The position numbers and the translations under genes were made by a program. Below are positions 1 to 5,131 of a DNA stretch of 5,131 nucleotides, piece after piece; the stretch's first letter is position 1, and every line of letters begins with the position of its first letter. The stretch is from Desulfobacterales bacterium (GTDB taxonomy: Bacteria; Desulfobacterota; Desulfobacteria; Desulfobacterales; Desulfobacteraceae), in NCBI GenBank assembly GCA_022361095.1, contig JAKSBO010000972.1:1-5131 (forward strand), written 5' to 3'. A model generated the notes under the pieces. The model saw only the letters and a list, made by a program, of their open reading frames with translations, was not told the origin of the DNA and did no database searches.

Positions 1-2
1 CG

Positions 3-1019
3 TACGGCTGCCTTGTAACGGATTATTATTTTAACCATTCACCCAAGGATATCGGCCTGTTAAAGGGGATGGCCCAGATCGGTGCGGCCGCCCATTGTCC
101 GATCGTTGCCGGCACCGATCCAAGCCTGATGAACATGGATTCCTGGCAGGAACTGAGCAATCCAAGGGATTTGACAAAAATATTCCAAAGCCCGGAGTAT
201 GCCCCCTGGCGATCATTTAGAGCATCCGAGGACTCAAGGTATGTTTCCCTTGCCATGCCCCGGTTTTTGTCCCGTCAGCCATACAGCATTAAGGACAATC
301 CCATAGACGAATTTAATTTTGACGAAGATACCGGCGGGGCCGACCATTCTAAATTTGTCTGGTCCAATTCAGCCTATGCCATGGCCACCAACATCAACCA
401 GGCATTCAAAGTCTATGGATGGTGTTCCCGTATCCGGGGGGTTGAAAGCGGCGGCATGGTCGAGGGGCTTCCCTGTCATACCTTTAACACCGATGACGGC
501 GGGGTCGCTATGAAATGCCCCACGGAGATCGCCATTACCGACCGCAGGGAGGCCGAACTTTCCAAAAACGGAATGATGCCCCTGCTCCATTGGAAGAATA
601 CGGATTATGCCGTGTTTATCGGCGCCCAGACCCTGCACCAGCCGGCTGAATATGATGATCCCGATGCCACGGCCAACGCCAATCTCGGGGCCAGGCTGCC
701 TTATCTATTCTCCACCTGCCGGTTTGCCCATTACCTTAAATGTATTGTCCGGGACAAAATCGGTTCAGATATGGAAAAAGACGATATGCAAAAATATCTC
801 AACAAATGGATCATGCAGTATGTCACATCGGATTCCACTGCAAGCCAGGAAATGAAAGCCAGGTATCCCCTTGCGGCCGCTGAGGTTCAGGTTGAAGAGG
901 TGGAGGGAAATCCAGGGTATTACAGTGCCAAATTTTTCCTGCGGCCCCATTACCAGTTAGAGGGGCTGTCGGTATCCTTGCGGCTGGTGTCCAAACTGCC
1001 CTCTAAAAAGGAACAATAA
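3..1019 (+). CDS. tssC: TssC, T6SS contractile sheath large subunit (5' partial)
   Basis: TssC (VipB/ImpD/EvpB family) pairs with TssB to form the cytoplasmic contractile sheath that propels the Hcp tube. The reading frame is already open at the left edge: base 3 onward reads YGCLVTDYYFNHSPKDIGLL, so the ATG at 69 is an internal methionine and not the start. The fragment has 338 residues. Family members are usually about 490-500, so roughly 150-160 N-terminal residues lie outside the window. Family hallmarks, in fragment numbering, are RIRGVESGG (about 143-151), EGLPCHTFNTDDG (154-166), CPTEIAITDRRE (172-183), YDDPDATANANLGARLPY (217-234), CRFAHYLKCIVRDKIG (239-254), and near the end VEGNPGYYSAKFFLRPHYQ followed by LEGLSVSLRLVSKLP. 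It ends with TAA. tssB probably lies directly upstream. No frameshift or missing block is visible. Identification is firm. Confidence 0.97.
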   Translation, partial: YGCLVTDYYFNHSPKDIGLLKGMAQIGAAAHCPIVAGTDPSLMNMDSWQELSNPRDLTKIFQSPEYAPWRSFRASEDSRYVSLAMPRFLSRQPYSIKDNPIDEFNFDEDTGGADHSKFVWSNSAYAMATNINQAFKVYGWCSRIRGVESGGMVEGLPCHTFNTDDGGVAMKCPTEIAITDRREAELSKNGMMPLLHWKNTDYAVFIGAQTLHQPAEYDDPDATANANLGARLPYLFSTCRFAHYLKCIVRDKIGSDMEKDDMQKYLNKWIMQYVTSDSTASQEMKARYPLAAAEVQVEEVEGNPGYYSAKFFLRPHYQLEGLSVSLRLVSKLPSKKEQ

Positions 1020-1042
1020 TTCGAATATGAAATTGAGGCGTG

Positions 1043-1077
1043 TCTAAGCATCCGGAAAATTGCTCATGCTGCTTAGA
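1043..1077 (+). other. Inverted repeat after tssC (8-bp stem, 19-nt loop)
   Basis: TCTAAGCA (1043-1050) is the exact reverse complement of TGCTTAGA (1070-1077), with a 19-nt loop. The loop side also offers a competing pairing, AGCAT (1047-1051) with ATGCT (1066-1070). The repeat starts 23 bases after the tssC stop. There is no T-tract behind it, so it is not a convincing intrinsic terminator. It could be a 3'-end stabilising hairpin or a protein-binding dyad. Only the symmetry is observed. Confidence 0.35.
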
Positions 1078-1099
1078 TTATGGGTTAATCTACCCTAAT
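1077..1099 (+). other. Short bulged hairpin in the tssC-hcp gap
   Basis: GGGT (1082-1085) pairs with ACCC (1092-1095) across the loop TAATCT. ATTA (1077-1080) can pair with TAAT (1096-1099) if T1081 is bulged. It shares base 1077 with the preceding dyad. The stem is AT-rich and probably weak. No function is assigned. Confidence 0.2.
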
Positions 1100-1118
1100 T
1101 AATAAAACGTTAGAAACC

Positions 1119-1141
1119 TCCCGGTAAACCGGGAAGATTTG
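1119..1141 (+). terminator. Possible intrinsic terminator or attenuator after tssC
   Basis: TCCCGG (1119-1124) pairs perfectly with CCGGGA (1129-1134) around the tetraloop TAAA, giving a compact 6-bp GC-rich stem. The bases that follow, AGATTTGTT, are a poor, interrupted T-tract. The hairpin is about 100 bases past the tssC stop and lies before the putative hcp promoter, so partial termination of tssBC transcription there would make sense. The weak T-tract lowers confidence. It may instead act as a 3'-stabilising hairpin. Confidence 0.35.
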
Positions 1142-1149
1142 TTAAATAA

Positions 1150-1191
1150 CGGCCATGGCCCGGCCCGGAATGATTTGGCTTGGCCCACAAC
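1150..1191 (+). repeat. Left arm of diverged inverted repeat flanking hcp
   Basis: The arm has two blocks: CGGCCATGGCCCGGCCCGG (1150-1168) and GGCTTGGCCCACAAC (1177-1191), with 8 bases between. Read as reverse complement they match 1852-1870 (16/19) and 1824-1838 (12/15) in the same order on the other side of hcp. The arm contains the perfect palindrome GGCCATGGCC (1151-1160). Five of the six mismatches are transitions, which suggests decay of a common sequence. I do not recognise the element. Confidence 0.5.
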
Positions 1192-1195
1192 AAAA

Positions 1196-1232
1196 CATGA
1201 AAGTTACCTGACAACTTATGGGGTCTTTCATG
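1196..1232 (+). promoter_or_regulatory. 8-bp inverted repeat upstream of hcp (possible operator)
   Basis: CATGAAAG (1196-1203) and CTTTCATG (1225-1232) are perfect reverse complements separated by 21 bases. A nested dyad, AAGTT (1201-1205) with AACTT (1213-1217), overlaps the left half, so the two foldings exclude each other. The right half lies inside the putative sigma-54 promoter at 1219-1234, where a bound protein could block polymerase. As RNA, it would matter only in transcripts starting upstream. No regulator gene is in the window. Confidence 0.35.
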
Positions 1233-1234
1233 CA
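1219..1234 (+). promoter_or_regulatory. Possible sigma-54 (RpoN) promoter of hcp
   Basis: TGGGGT-CTTTC-ATGCA (1219-1234) carries the near-invariant sigma-54 signature, GG and GC separated by exactly 10 bases (GG 1220-1221, GC 1232-1233). It also keeps the leading T and the TGCA end of the TGGCAC-N5-TTGCA consensus. The CAC part is not kept. Transcription would start near 1245, giving an AT-rich leader of about 45 nt before the hcp ATG. T6SS genes, hcp included, are under RpoN control in several Proteobacteria, which makes the site plausible. I found no good sigma-70 -35/-10 pair nearby. The core is short and can occur by chance. Confidence 0.35.
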
Positions 1235-1277
1235 GACAATTTTTTATTAATAGCTGTAAAATTAATTCTTTTAGTTG

Positions 1278-1284
1278 AAAGGAG
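1278..1284 (+). promoter_or_regulatory. Strong ribosome binding site of hcp
   Basis: AAAGGAG ends 7 bases before the ATG at 1292. It is the best Shine-Dalgarno match in the window, fitting the high output expected for the tube protein. It also settles the start: the frame is open upstream to a TTG at 1139, but nothing in that 51-codon stretch resembles Hcp. Confidence 0.75.
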
Positions 1285-1291
1285 TTGTAAA

Positions 1292-1801
1292 ATGGCAAAT
1301 GCTATTTTCATGAAAATCGAAGGTGTTGACGGTGAATGCAGGGAATCCGGCCATGAAGACTGGATCCAGATTAACGGAATCAGCCACAACCTGGCGGCCA
1401 ATATTGACCGGGTGGCCGCAAGCGGCTCCGGCGGGCATGCCGTAGGCGCCACAGAACATGGCGATTTGCTGGTGACCAAGGTACTGGACAAATCCAGTCT
1501 TCCCATCATGTCCAAATGCTGTGCCGGCCAGTCTTTCGGCACCATTGAAATTGAGATGATGACCGCCACCGCCGGTGCCGAAGCAACCCCGAGCCAGCGG
1601 TTTCTTTCCATTGTCATGAATGACGTTTTGATTTCGAGCGTTACATATTCCGACTCATCCGACCAACCCGGCCGTCCGGCTGAATCAATCGGCCTGAATT
1701 ACAAAAAAATAGAATGGACCTACACGCCCTATGATGACTCGGGCAGCGCCCTGGGCGATATTACAAAATACTGGGACTGCAAAGCCAACACTGGCGGATG
1801 A
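1292..1801 (+). CDS. hcp: Hcp (TssD), T6SS tube protein
   Basis: Hcp forms hexameric rings that stack into the inner tube of the T6SS. The tube is expelled with the VgrG spike when the sheath contracts, and its lumen can carry small effectors. The protein has 169 residues, close to the usual 160-172. The N-terminus MANAIFMKIEGVDGECRESG fits the Hcp opening strand and the conserved G-x-(S/C) turn. It continues with HEDWIQINGISHN (21-33), a glycine-rich loop (about 44-53), HGDLLVTKVLDKSSLPIMSKC (56-76), FLSIVMNDVLISSVTYS (104-120) and ESIGLNYKKIEWTYTPYD (131-148). It ends in a short tail with no fused toxin domain. There is no signal peptide, as expected. The ATG at 1292 is chosen for its AAAGGAG site and the family start. 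Unlike the close-packed genes downstream, it has structured spacers of 272 and 129 bases on its two sides. The adjacent cysteines 76-77 are a small oddity. Identification is firm. Confidence 0.96.
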   Translation: MANAIFMKIEGVDGECRESGHEDWIQINGISHNLAANIDRVAASGSGGHAVGATEHGDLLVTKVLDKSSLPIMSKCCAGQSFGTIEIEMMTATAGAEATPSQRFLSIVMNDVLISSVTYSDSSDQPGRPAESIGLNYKKIEWTYTPYDDSGSALGDITKYWDCKANTGG

Positions 1802-1823
1802 TGTATTGTTACCGGCTGTATAA

Positions 1824-1870
1824 GTTGTGGGTTGAGCCTGGGTGTGACGGACCAGGCCGGCCCATGGCTG
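1824..1870 (-). repeat. Right arm of diverged inverted repeat flanking hcp
   Basis: GTTGTGGGTTGAGCC (1824-1838) and CCAGGCCGGCCCATGGCTG (1852-1870), 13 bases apart, match the reverse complement of the left arm at 1150-1191 (12/15 and 16/19). The spacer is 5 bases longer than in the left arm. The arm begins 22 bases after the hcp stop and contains the palindrome GGCCGGCC (1855-1862). Both flanks of hcp therefore hold related sequence in opposite orientation. Confidence 0.5.
1836..1857 (+). other. GC-rich hairpin after hcp
   Basis: GCCTGG (1836-1841) and CCAGGC (1852-1857) form a perfect 6-bp stem with a 10-nt loop, 34 bases after the hcp stop and inside the right repeat arm. GC-rich sequence follows, with no T-tract, so it is not a typical intrinsic terminator. 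A hairpin here could protect the 3' end of a processed hcp mRNA and help uncouple hcp level from tagJ-tssEF. That role is inference. Confidence 0.35.
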
Positions 1871-1893
1871 TTAATACAGGCCTTTTGAAAGAC

Positions 1894-1923
1894 AAGGGAG
1901 GCCCTTTAATCCTTGGGCAAAGG
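1894..1923 (+). promoter_or_regulatory. Alternative small hairpins ahead of tagJ
   Basis: AAGGG (1894-1898) pairs with CCCTT (1902-1906) over a 3-nt loop. Separately, CAAGG (1893-1897) can pair with CCTTG (1911-1915), or CCTT (1911-1914) with AAGG (1920-1923). The last pairing would cover the tagJ Shine-Dalgarno sequence. These mutually exclusive short stems could tune tagJ translation, but each has only 4-5 bp and may be incidental. Confidence 0.2.
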
Positions 1924-1924
1924 A
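1919..1924 (+). promoter_or_regulatory. Ribosome binding site of tagJ
   Basis: AAAGGA lies 6 bases before the ATG at 1931 and supports that start. An in-frame TTG at 1913 would add six residues (MGKGNE). Its only upstream purine run, GGGAGG (1896-1901), is 11 bases away, so the TTG is less likely. Confidence 0.6.
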
Positions 1925-1930
1925 AATGAA

Positions 1931-2719
1931 ATGTCTGAAAAGAAAATGTTGTTTTCCGGAACCATTTCCGGGAGTCTTGAAACGCTGAAACAAGAAATCC
2001 GCAAAGACCCGGCAAAACCGGAGCTGAGAACCTATCTGTTTCAACTGCTCTGCATTGCAGGGGATTATGACCGGGCCATGACCCAGCTTAATATCGCAGC
2101 AGAGATGGATGATATAAACAAGCTCATGGCAGGCGTGTGCCGTCCGCTTCTAAACTGTGAGGCATTAAGGGAAGAAATTTTTAACGGCCGGCACTCCCCA
2201 TTGATGTTCGGGGAGCCTGAGGCGTGGGTCGGGCAAATGATCCAGGCCCTGGCCCTGGACGGCAAAAAAGAGCACAAAGCGGCAAAACAAATGCGGCAAA
2301 AGGCATTGGAACTGGCTGAACCGGTTCCCGGGACCATCAACCAGGAGCCGTTTGAATGGCTGGCGGACGCGGATTCCCGCCTGGGCCCAATCCTGGAAAT
2401 CATTGTTGAAGGCAAATTTTATTTTACGGCGCTGTCAAACATAAAAAAACTGGAAATTGCGCCCCCAAGCGATCTCAGGGATGTTCTCTGGCTGCCGGTT
2501 TCCGTTGTCTGGAAAAATGACGGGCAGTCTGTGGGGTTTATACCTGCCCGGTACCAGGGATCTGTCCCAAGCAAGGACGACGCAGTTCTCCTTGGCCGGA
2601 AAACACTTTGGGATGAGGTTTACGAAGATGTTTTTTGGGGCTTGGGCCAACGGATGCTGGCCACTGAAACCCAAGATTACCCGATTATGGATGTTAGAGA
2701 AATTATATTTAATGTCTGA
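1931..2719 (+). CDS. tagJ: TagJ, T6SS accessory protein of the ImpE family
   Basis: TagJ (HsiE/ImpE family) is a cytoplasmic accessory protein. In the systems studied it binds the N-terminal helix of TssB and is tied to ClpV-dependent sheath recycling; it is not a universal core component. The product has 262 residues, near the usual 270. The N-terminal third is helical and TPR-like: SLETLKQEIRKDPAKPELRT, then YLFQLLCIAGDYDRAMTQL (35-53). Family motifs follow: CEALREEIFNGR (76-87), PLMFGEPEAWV (90-100), GTINQEPFEWLADADSRLGP (134-153), IAPPSDLRDVLWLPV (176-190), GFIPARYQGS (202-211), and GLGQRMLATETQDYPIMDVR (237-256). There is no signal peptide or membrane segment. It sits between hcp and tssE, 23 bases before tssE, as in P. 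aeruginosa HSI-I. The ATG at 1931 is preferred over a TTG at 1913. Identification is firm; the role here is inferred from homologues. Confidence 0.93.
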   Translation: MSEKKMLFSGTISGSLETLKQEIRKDPAKPELRTYLFQLLCIAGDYDRAMTQLNIAAEMDDINKLMAGVCRPLLNCEALREEIFNGRHSPLMFGEPEAWVGQMIQALALDGKKEHKAAKQMRQKALELAEPVPGTINQEPFEWLADADSRLGPILEIIVEGKFYFTALSNIKKLEIAPPSDLRDVLWLPVSVVWKNDGQSVGFIPARYQGSVPSKDDAVLLGRKTLWDEVYEDVFWGLGQRMLATETQDYPIMDVREIIFNV

Positions 2720-2742
2720 ACAAAAACCAGGTCCCAATTAAA

Positions 2743-3234
2743 ATGGAAACACATTCCTTTAAAAAACGTATTTTACCCTGTCTGCTGGACCGGCTTACGG
2801 ACAGATATCCGAAAGCCCGTAAAGAAAGCCGGGAATACAGGGTATTGAATTTAAGGCAATACCGGCTCTCCGTTGCAAGGGACCTTGAATTTTTGTTCAA
2901 CAACCTGACCCAACCGGACGGTAAAATGCTCGAAGAATTCAGCTATGTCAGGCAATCTGTATTGAACTACGGGATTAAATGTGTCAGTGGCGAGTGGGCC
3001 GGTACGGAAGGAACCAGACGCCTCATCCAGGCAATTGAAGAGGCCATTGTGAAGTTTGAGCCCAGAATATTGAAAGAGACCCTTTCCGTTCATCAATCCG
3101 GTTCATCCCATAAGCGGCATAAATCCAAAATCCATTTTGAGATTGAAGGGGAGCTATGGGCAGAGCCCATTTCTGAAAAACTGTTTATTAAAACCGAGTT
3201 TGATCTTGAAACCGGTGAATGCCGGGTGACCTGA
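2743..3234 (+). CDS. tssE: TssE, T6SS baseplate protein (gp25-like)
   Basis: TssE is the T6SS counterpart of phage T4 gp25, a small baseplate protein that joins TssF, TssG and TssK and helps start sheath polymerisation. The product has 163 residues, in the usual range. The N-terminus carries the family signature LPCLLDRLTD (11-20), then ESREYRVLNLRQYRLSVARD (28-47) and LEFLFNN (48-54). The gp25 core follows: YVRQSVLNYGI (68-78), AIEEAIVKFEPRILKETL (97-114) and HFEIEGELWAEPISEKLFIK (131-150), ending TEFDLETGECRVT. A basic, serine-rich linker at 117-129 (HQSGSSHKRHKSK) separates the last two strands. The family is structural despite older lysozyme-like labels. It starts at ATG 2743 with a weak site (CCAGG, 2728-2732), 23 bases after tagJ, so translation may depend partly on coupling. 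Identification is firm. Confidence 0.95.
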   Translation: METHSFKKRILPCLLDRLTDRYPKARKESREYRVLNLRQYRLSVARDLEFLFNNLTQPDGKMLEEFSYVRQSVLNYGIKCVSGEWAGTEGTRRLIQAIEEAIVKFEPRILKETLSVHQSGSSHKRHKSKIHFEIEGELWAEPISEKLFIKTEFDLETGECRVT

Positions 3235-3265
3235 AGGTTCAAATCAGACCTTGGCAGGAAAAAAC

Positions 3266-3270
3266 AAGGG
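3266..3270 (+). promoter_or_regulatory. Ribosome binding site of tssF
   Basis: AAGGG ends 5 bases before the ATG at 3276 and fixes the tssF start. It lies in the 41-base gap after tssE, in which I see no promoter or terminator. Confidence 0.55.
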
Positions 3271-3275
3271 CCATT

Positions 3276-5131
3276 ATGGATAAAAAATTTTTAACCTATT
3301 ACAATATTGAACTGCAGCATTTAAGGGAATCCAGCGGGCGGTTTTCCAAAGAAAACCCTAAAATCGCCGCACGGTTAGGCCTGGATCGGTTTAACTGCGA
3401 AGACCCTTATGTGGAAAGGCTGCTTGAAGGTTTTGCCTTTCTTTCTGCCCGGGTTCACTTAAAATTGGATGAAGAATTTCCAAGATTTACCCACTCCATC
3501 ATCCATACGGTGTACCCCCAATATTTGATGCCCACCCCGTCCATGGCCATGGTCTCTTTTGTGCCGGATCTAAGTGATCCCGACCTGGCCCAGGGGTTTA
3601 GGATACCGGCGGATACCAGGCTGAATTCCGCCATTGGAAAAGACGAAAAAACCGCGTGCCGGTTCCAGACGGCACATGACGTCACACTTTATCCCCTTGA
3701 ATTAAAACAAGCGGTTTATCAAACCGGGTACAGGGATGCCATGGGATTTGGCGGCGGCATCAAAGCGGCGGCAAGTTTACGCTTAAGGCTGTCATCGCCC
3801 CAATCCATTCCAATAAATCAGATAGATATAACCCAACTTTCCATTCATATAAGAGATACCAAAGATTCGACGCCCATGCAGATTTATGAGCAGCTATTTG
3901 CCAATTGCAAAGCGGTTGTCTTTCAATCTGCAGGGGACAGCAAAGAGTTTAAAATTGTTCGCAGGGACATAGACAATATTCTGGCCCAAGATGGCTTCTC
4001 AAGCGAACAGGCCCTGTTCCCCAATGATCCGCGGACCTTTCAAGGATACCGGCTTATCCGGGAATACTTTGCCTTTCCCCAGCGGTTCATGTTCTTTAAA
4101 TTACTGGATTTAAAGAGTATGATGTCCCGGTGTGCCGACCATGAAATAGACATTATTTTTGTCTTTGATAAAGCGGAAACCCATCTTGACAAAAAAATCA
4201 CCACAGATAATTTCAATCTTTTTTCCACGCCGGCCATTAACATGTTCAGGAAACGAACCGACCGCATCCACATCAAAAAAAATAATTTTGAATTTCCAGT
4301 GGTTGTGGATCGGACACGGACCCTTGATTACGAGGTGCTGCAAATCGAAAAGGTTACCGGATACGGCGTTAATTTTGTTTCGGGAAAACCCTTTCACCCG
4401 TTTTATTCAAAAAGCGAATTTAACCGGAACTCAGCCAAATCAGACGCCTATTATGCCGAATACCGCCGCCCCAGAAGTCTTACACAGACCGAAAAGCGGT
4501 ATGGCACACGGACAGGATATGTGGGCAGTCAGGTTTATATTTCCTTGGTCGATGAACTGTCAAGGCCCCTTGATTCAGACGTTAAGGAGTTATCGGTCAC
4601 CGCCCTGGTCAGCAACAGGGATCTTCCGGTTATGATGCCGTTGGGAAAGGCCCAGACAGATTTTACCCTGGATATCAACGTTCCGGTCACGGCTGTTTAC
4701 TGTATTGACGGTCCCACAAGCCCTGTTCCCGGTTTTAAGGAAAAGATATCAGAGTGGAATATCATTAACCACCTCTCTTTGAATTATCTTTCCGTTCTTC
4801 GAAGCGCGGATTCAGGGAAAATAGAACAGCTCAAAGATCTGCTCAAACTCTATTGCGACCCTGATGCATACTATTTTAGACGGCAGATTGAAGGCATTGC
4901 CGATATTTCTGCAAAACCTGTGACCAGCCGGTTTTATGGGAACGGCCCCATCTCTTTCATACGGGGGCTTGAAATCAACCTGACCCTGGATGAAGATGCA
5001 TTCAGGGGCATGGGAATTTTTCTGCTGGGCGCCATCCTTGACCGGTATTTCGGGGCAACGGCCCAAATTAATTCATTTACCCAGACGGTGCTGCACTCAG
5101 TTGAGCGGGGAAAAATCAAAACATGGCCCAA
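3276..5131 (+). CDS. tssF: TssF, T6SS baseplate protein (3' partial)
   Basis: TssF (ImpG/VasA family) is the large baseplate subunit. Two copies wrap around TssG in the wedge and link the sheath-tube end to TssK and the membrane complex. The frame is open from ATG 3276 to the right edge, 618 codons plus two bases. Hallmarks are MDKKFLTYYNIELQHLRESS (1-20), FSKENPKIAARLGL (23-36), CEDPYVERLLEGFAFLSARV (41-60), HLKLDEEFPRF (61-71) and VYPQYLMPTPSMA (79-91). A long beta-rich middle follows, including YRLIREYFAFPQRFMFFKL and FTLDINVPVTAVYCIDGPTS, and the C-terminal signature FLLGAILDRYF (582-592) with INSFTQTVLHSVERGKIKTW (598-617). Family length is about 590-620, so only a few residues and the stop should be missing. 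The translation I read runs through without a frameshift. tssG should follow. Confidence 0.96.
   Translation, partial: MDKKFLTYYNIELQHLRESSGRFSKENPKIAARLGLDRFNCEDPYVERLLEGFAFLSARVHLKLDEEFPRFTHSIIHTVYPQYLMPTPSMAMVSFVPDLSDPDLAQGFRIPADTRLNSAIGKDEKTACRFQTAHDVTLYPLELKQAVYQTGYRDAMGFGGGIKAAASLRLRLSSPQSIPINQIDITQLSIHIRDTKDSTPMQIYEQLFANCKAVVFQSAGDSKEFKIVRRDIDNILAQDGFSSEQALFPNDPRTFQGYRLIREYFAFPQRFMFFKLLDLKSMMSRCADHEIDIIFVFDKAETHLDKKITTDNFNLFSTPAINMFRKRTDRIHIKKNNFEFPVVVDRTRTLDYEVLQIEKVTGYGVNFVSGKPFHPFYSKSEFNRNSAKSDAYYAEYRRPRSLTQTEKRYGTRTGYVGSQVYISLVDELSRPLDSDVKELSVTALVSNRDLPVMMPLGKAQTDFTLDINVPVTAVYCIDGPTSPVPGFKEKISEWNIINHLSLNYLSVLRSADSGKIEQLKDLLKLYCDPDAYYFRRQIEGIADISAKPVTSRFYGNGPISFIRGLEINLTLDEDAFRGMGIFLLGAILDRYFGATAQINSFTQTVLHSVERGKIKTWP

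Noticed and set aside
69..1019. tssC starting at the ATG at 69
   Set aside because: The frame is open to the window edge and the upstream residues match TssC, so 69 is internal.
1139..1291. 51-codon in-frame extension of hcp from a TTG at 1139
   Set aside because: The extra residues do not resemble Hcp, the TTG has no good ribosome site, and the stretch holds the left repeat arm and the putative promoter. The ATG at 1292 has AAAGGAG at ideal spacing and gives the family N-terminus.
1228..1617. 129-codon open frame on the - strand over hcp
   Set aside because: It is antisense to a firmly identified gene, with low-complexity content and no recognisable motif.
1913..1930. TTG start for tagJ adding six residues
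   Set aside because: The only candidate site lies 11 bases upstream, while the ATG at 1931 has AAAGGA at 6 bases.
2712..2741. Nine-codon mini-ORF (MSEQKPGPN) overlapping the tagJ end and stopping just before tssE
   Set aside because: It could act in translational coupling, but it has no clear ribosome site and is short enough to be chance.
4159..4635. 158-codon open frame on the + strand inside tssF
   Set aside because: It lies in another frame of a well-conserved TssF coding region, has no family resemblance and is best seen as a shadow.
1..5131. CRISPR array, tRNA/rRNA, insertion sequence or toxin-immunity gene
   Set aside because: No regularly spaced repeats, RNA-gene signatures, transposase motifs or effector domains were seen; Hcp has no C-terminal toxin fusion.

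Overview
This window is the middle of a type VI secretion system (T6SS) structural operon. All genes are on the + strand, in the order tssC (5' end missing) - hcp (tssD) - tagJ (impE family) - tssE - tssF (runs off the 3' edge). Every protein-coding stretch is recognisable from conserved family motifs. From memory, the order matches the HSI-I (H1-T6SS) cluster of Pseudomonas aeruginosa, so tssB should lie just upstream and tssG, probably followed by clpV, just downstream. The sequence does not name the host. Moderate G+C, mixed codon use, AT-rich leaders and protein style suggest a Gram-negative, possibly a sulfate-reducing Desulfobacterota (Desulfobacter-like). That is a low-confidence inference.

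Layout. Bases 3-1019 encode the C-terminal two thirds of the sheath protein TssC. Bases 1020-1291 are a 272-base gap without a gene, rich in inverted repeats: two weak hairpins, a compact GC-rich hairpin that may terminate or attenuate tssBC transcription, and a possible sigma-54 promoter (GG-N10-GC) overlapped by an 8-bp inverted repeat. Bases 1292-1801 encode the tube protein Hcp. Bases 1802-1930 are a second structured gap. Bases 1931-2719 encode TagJ, 2743-3234 the baseplate protein TssE, and 3276 to the window end the baseplate protein TssF, with 618 codons and no stop.

How the genes work together. TssB/TssC form the contractile sheath around a tube of stacked Hcp hexamers. TssE and TssF belong to the TssEFGK baseplate on which tube and sheath assemble. 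TagJ is an accessory protein that, in the systems studied, binds TssB and is linked to sheath handling with ClpV. The last three genes are close together (23 and 41 bases apart) and probably cotranscribed. hcp alone has long structured spacers on both sides, consistent with separate, higher expression of the tube protein.

The least expected signal is a diverged inverted repeat of about 42-47 bases bracketing hcp (1150-1191 and 1824-1870). Its two collinear blocks match at 16/19 and 12/15 positions, and five of the six mismatches are transitions. It could be a pair of intergenic repeat elements, the ends of a former hcp cassette, or a long-range RNA pairing. Otherwise this is a conventional T6SS core and I see no new enzymatic or defence system in it.
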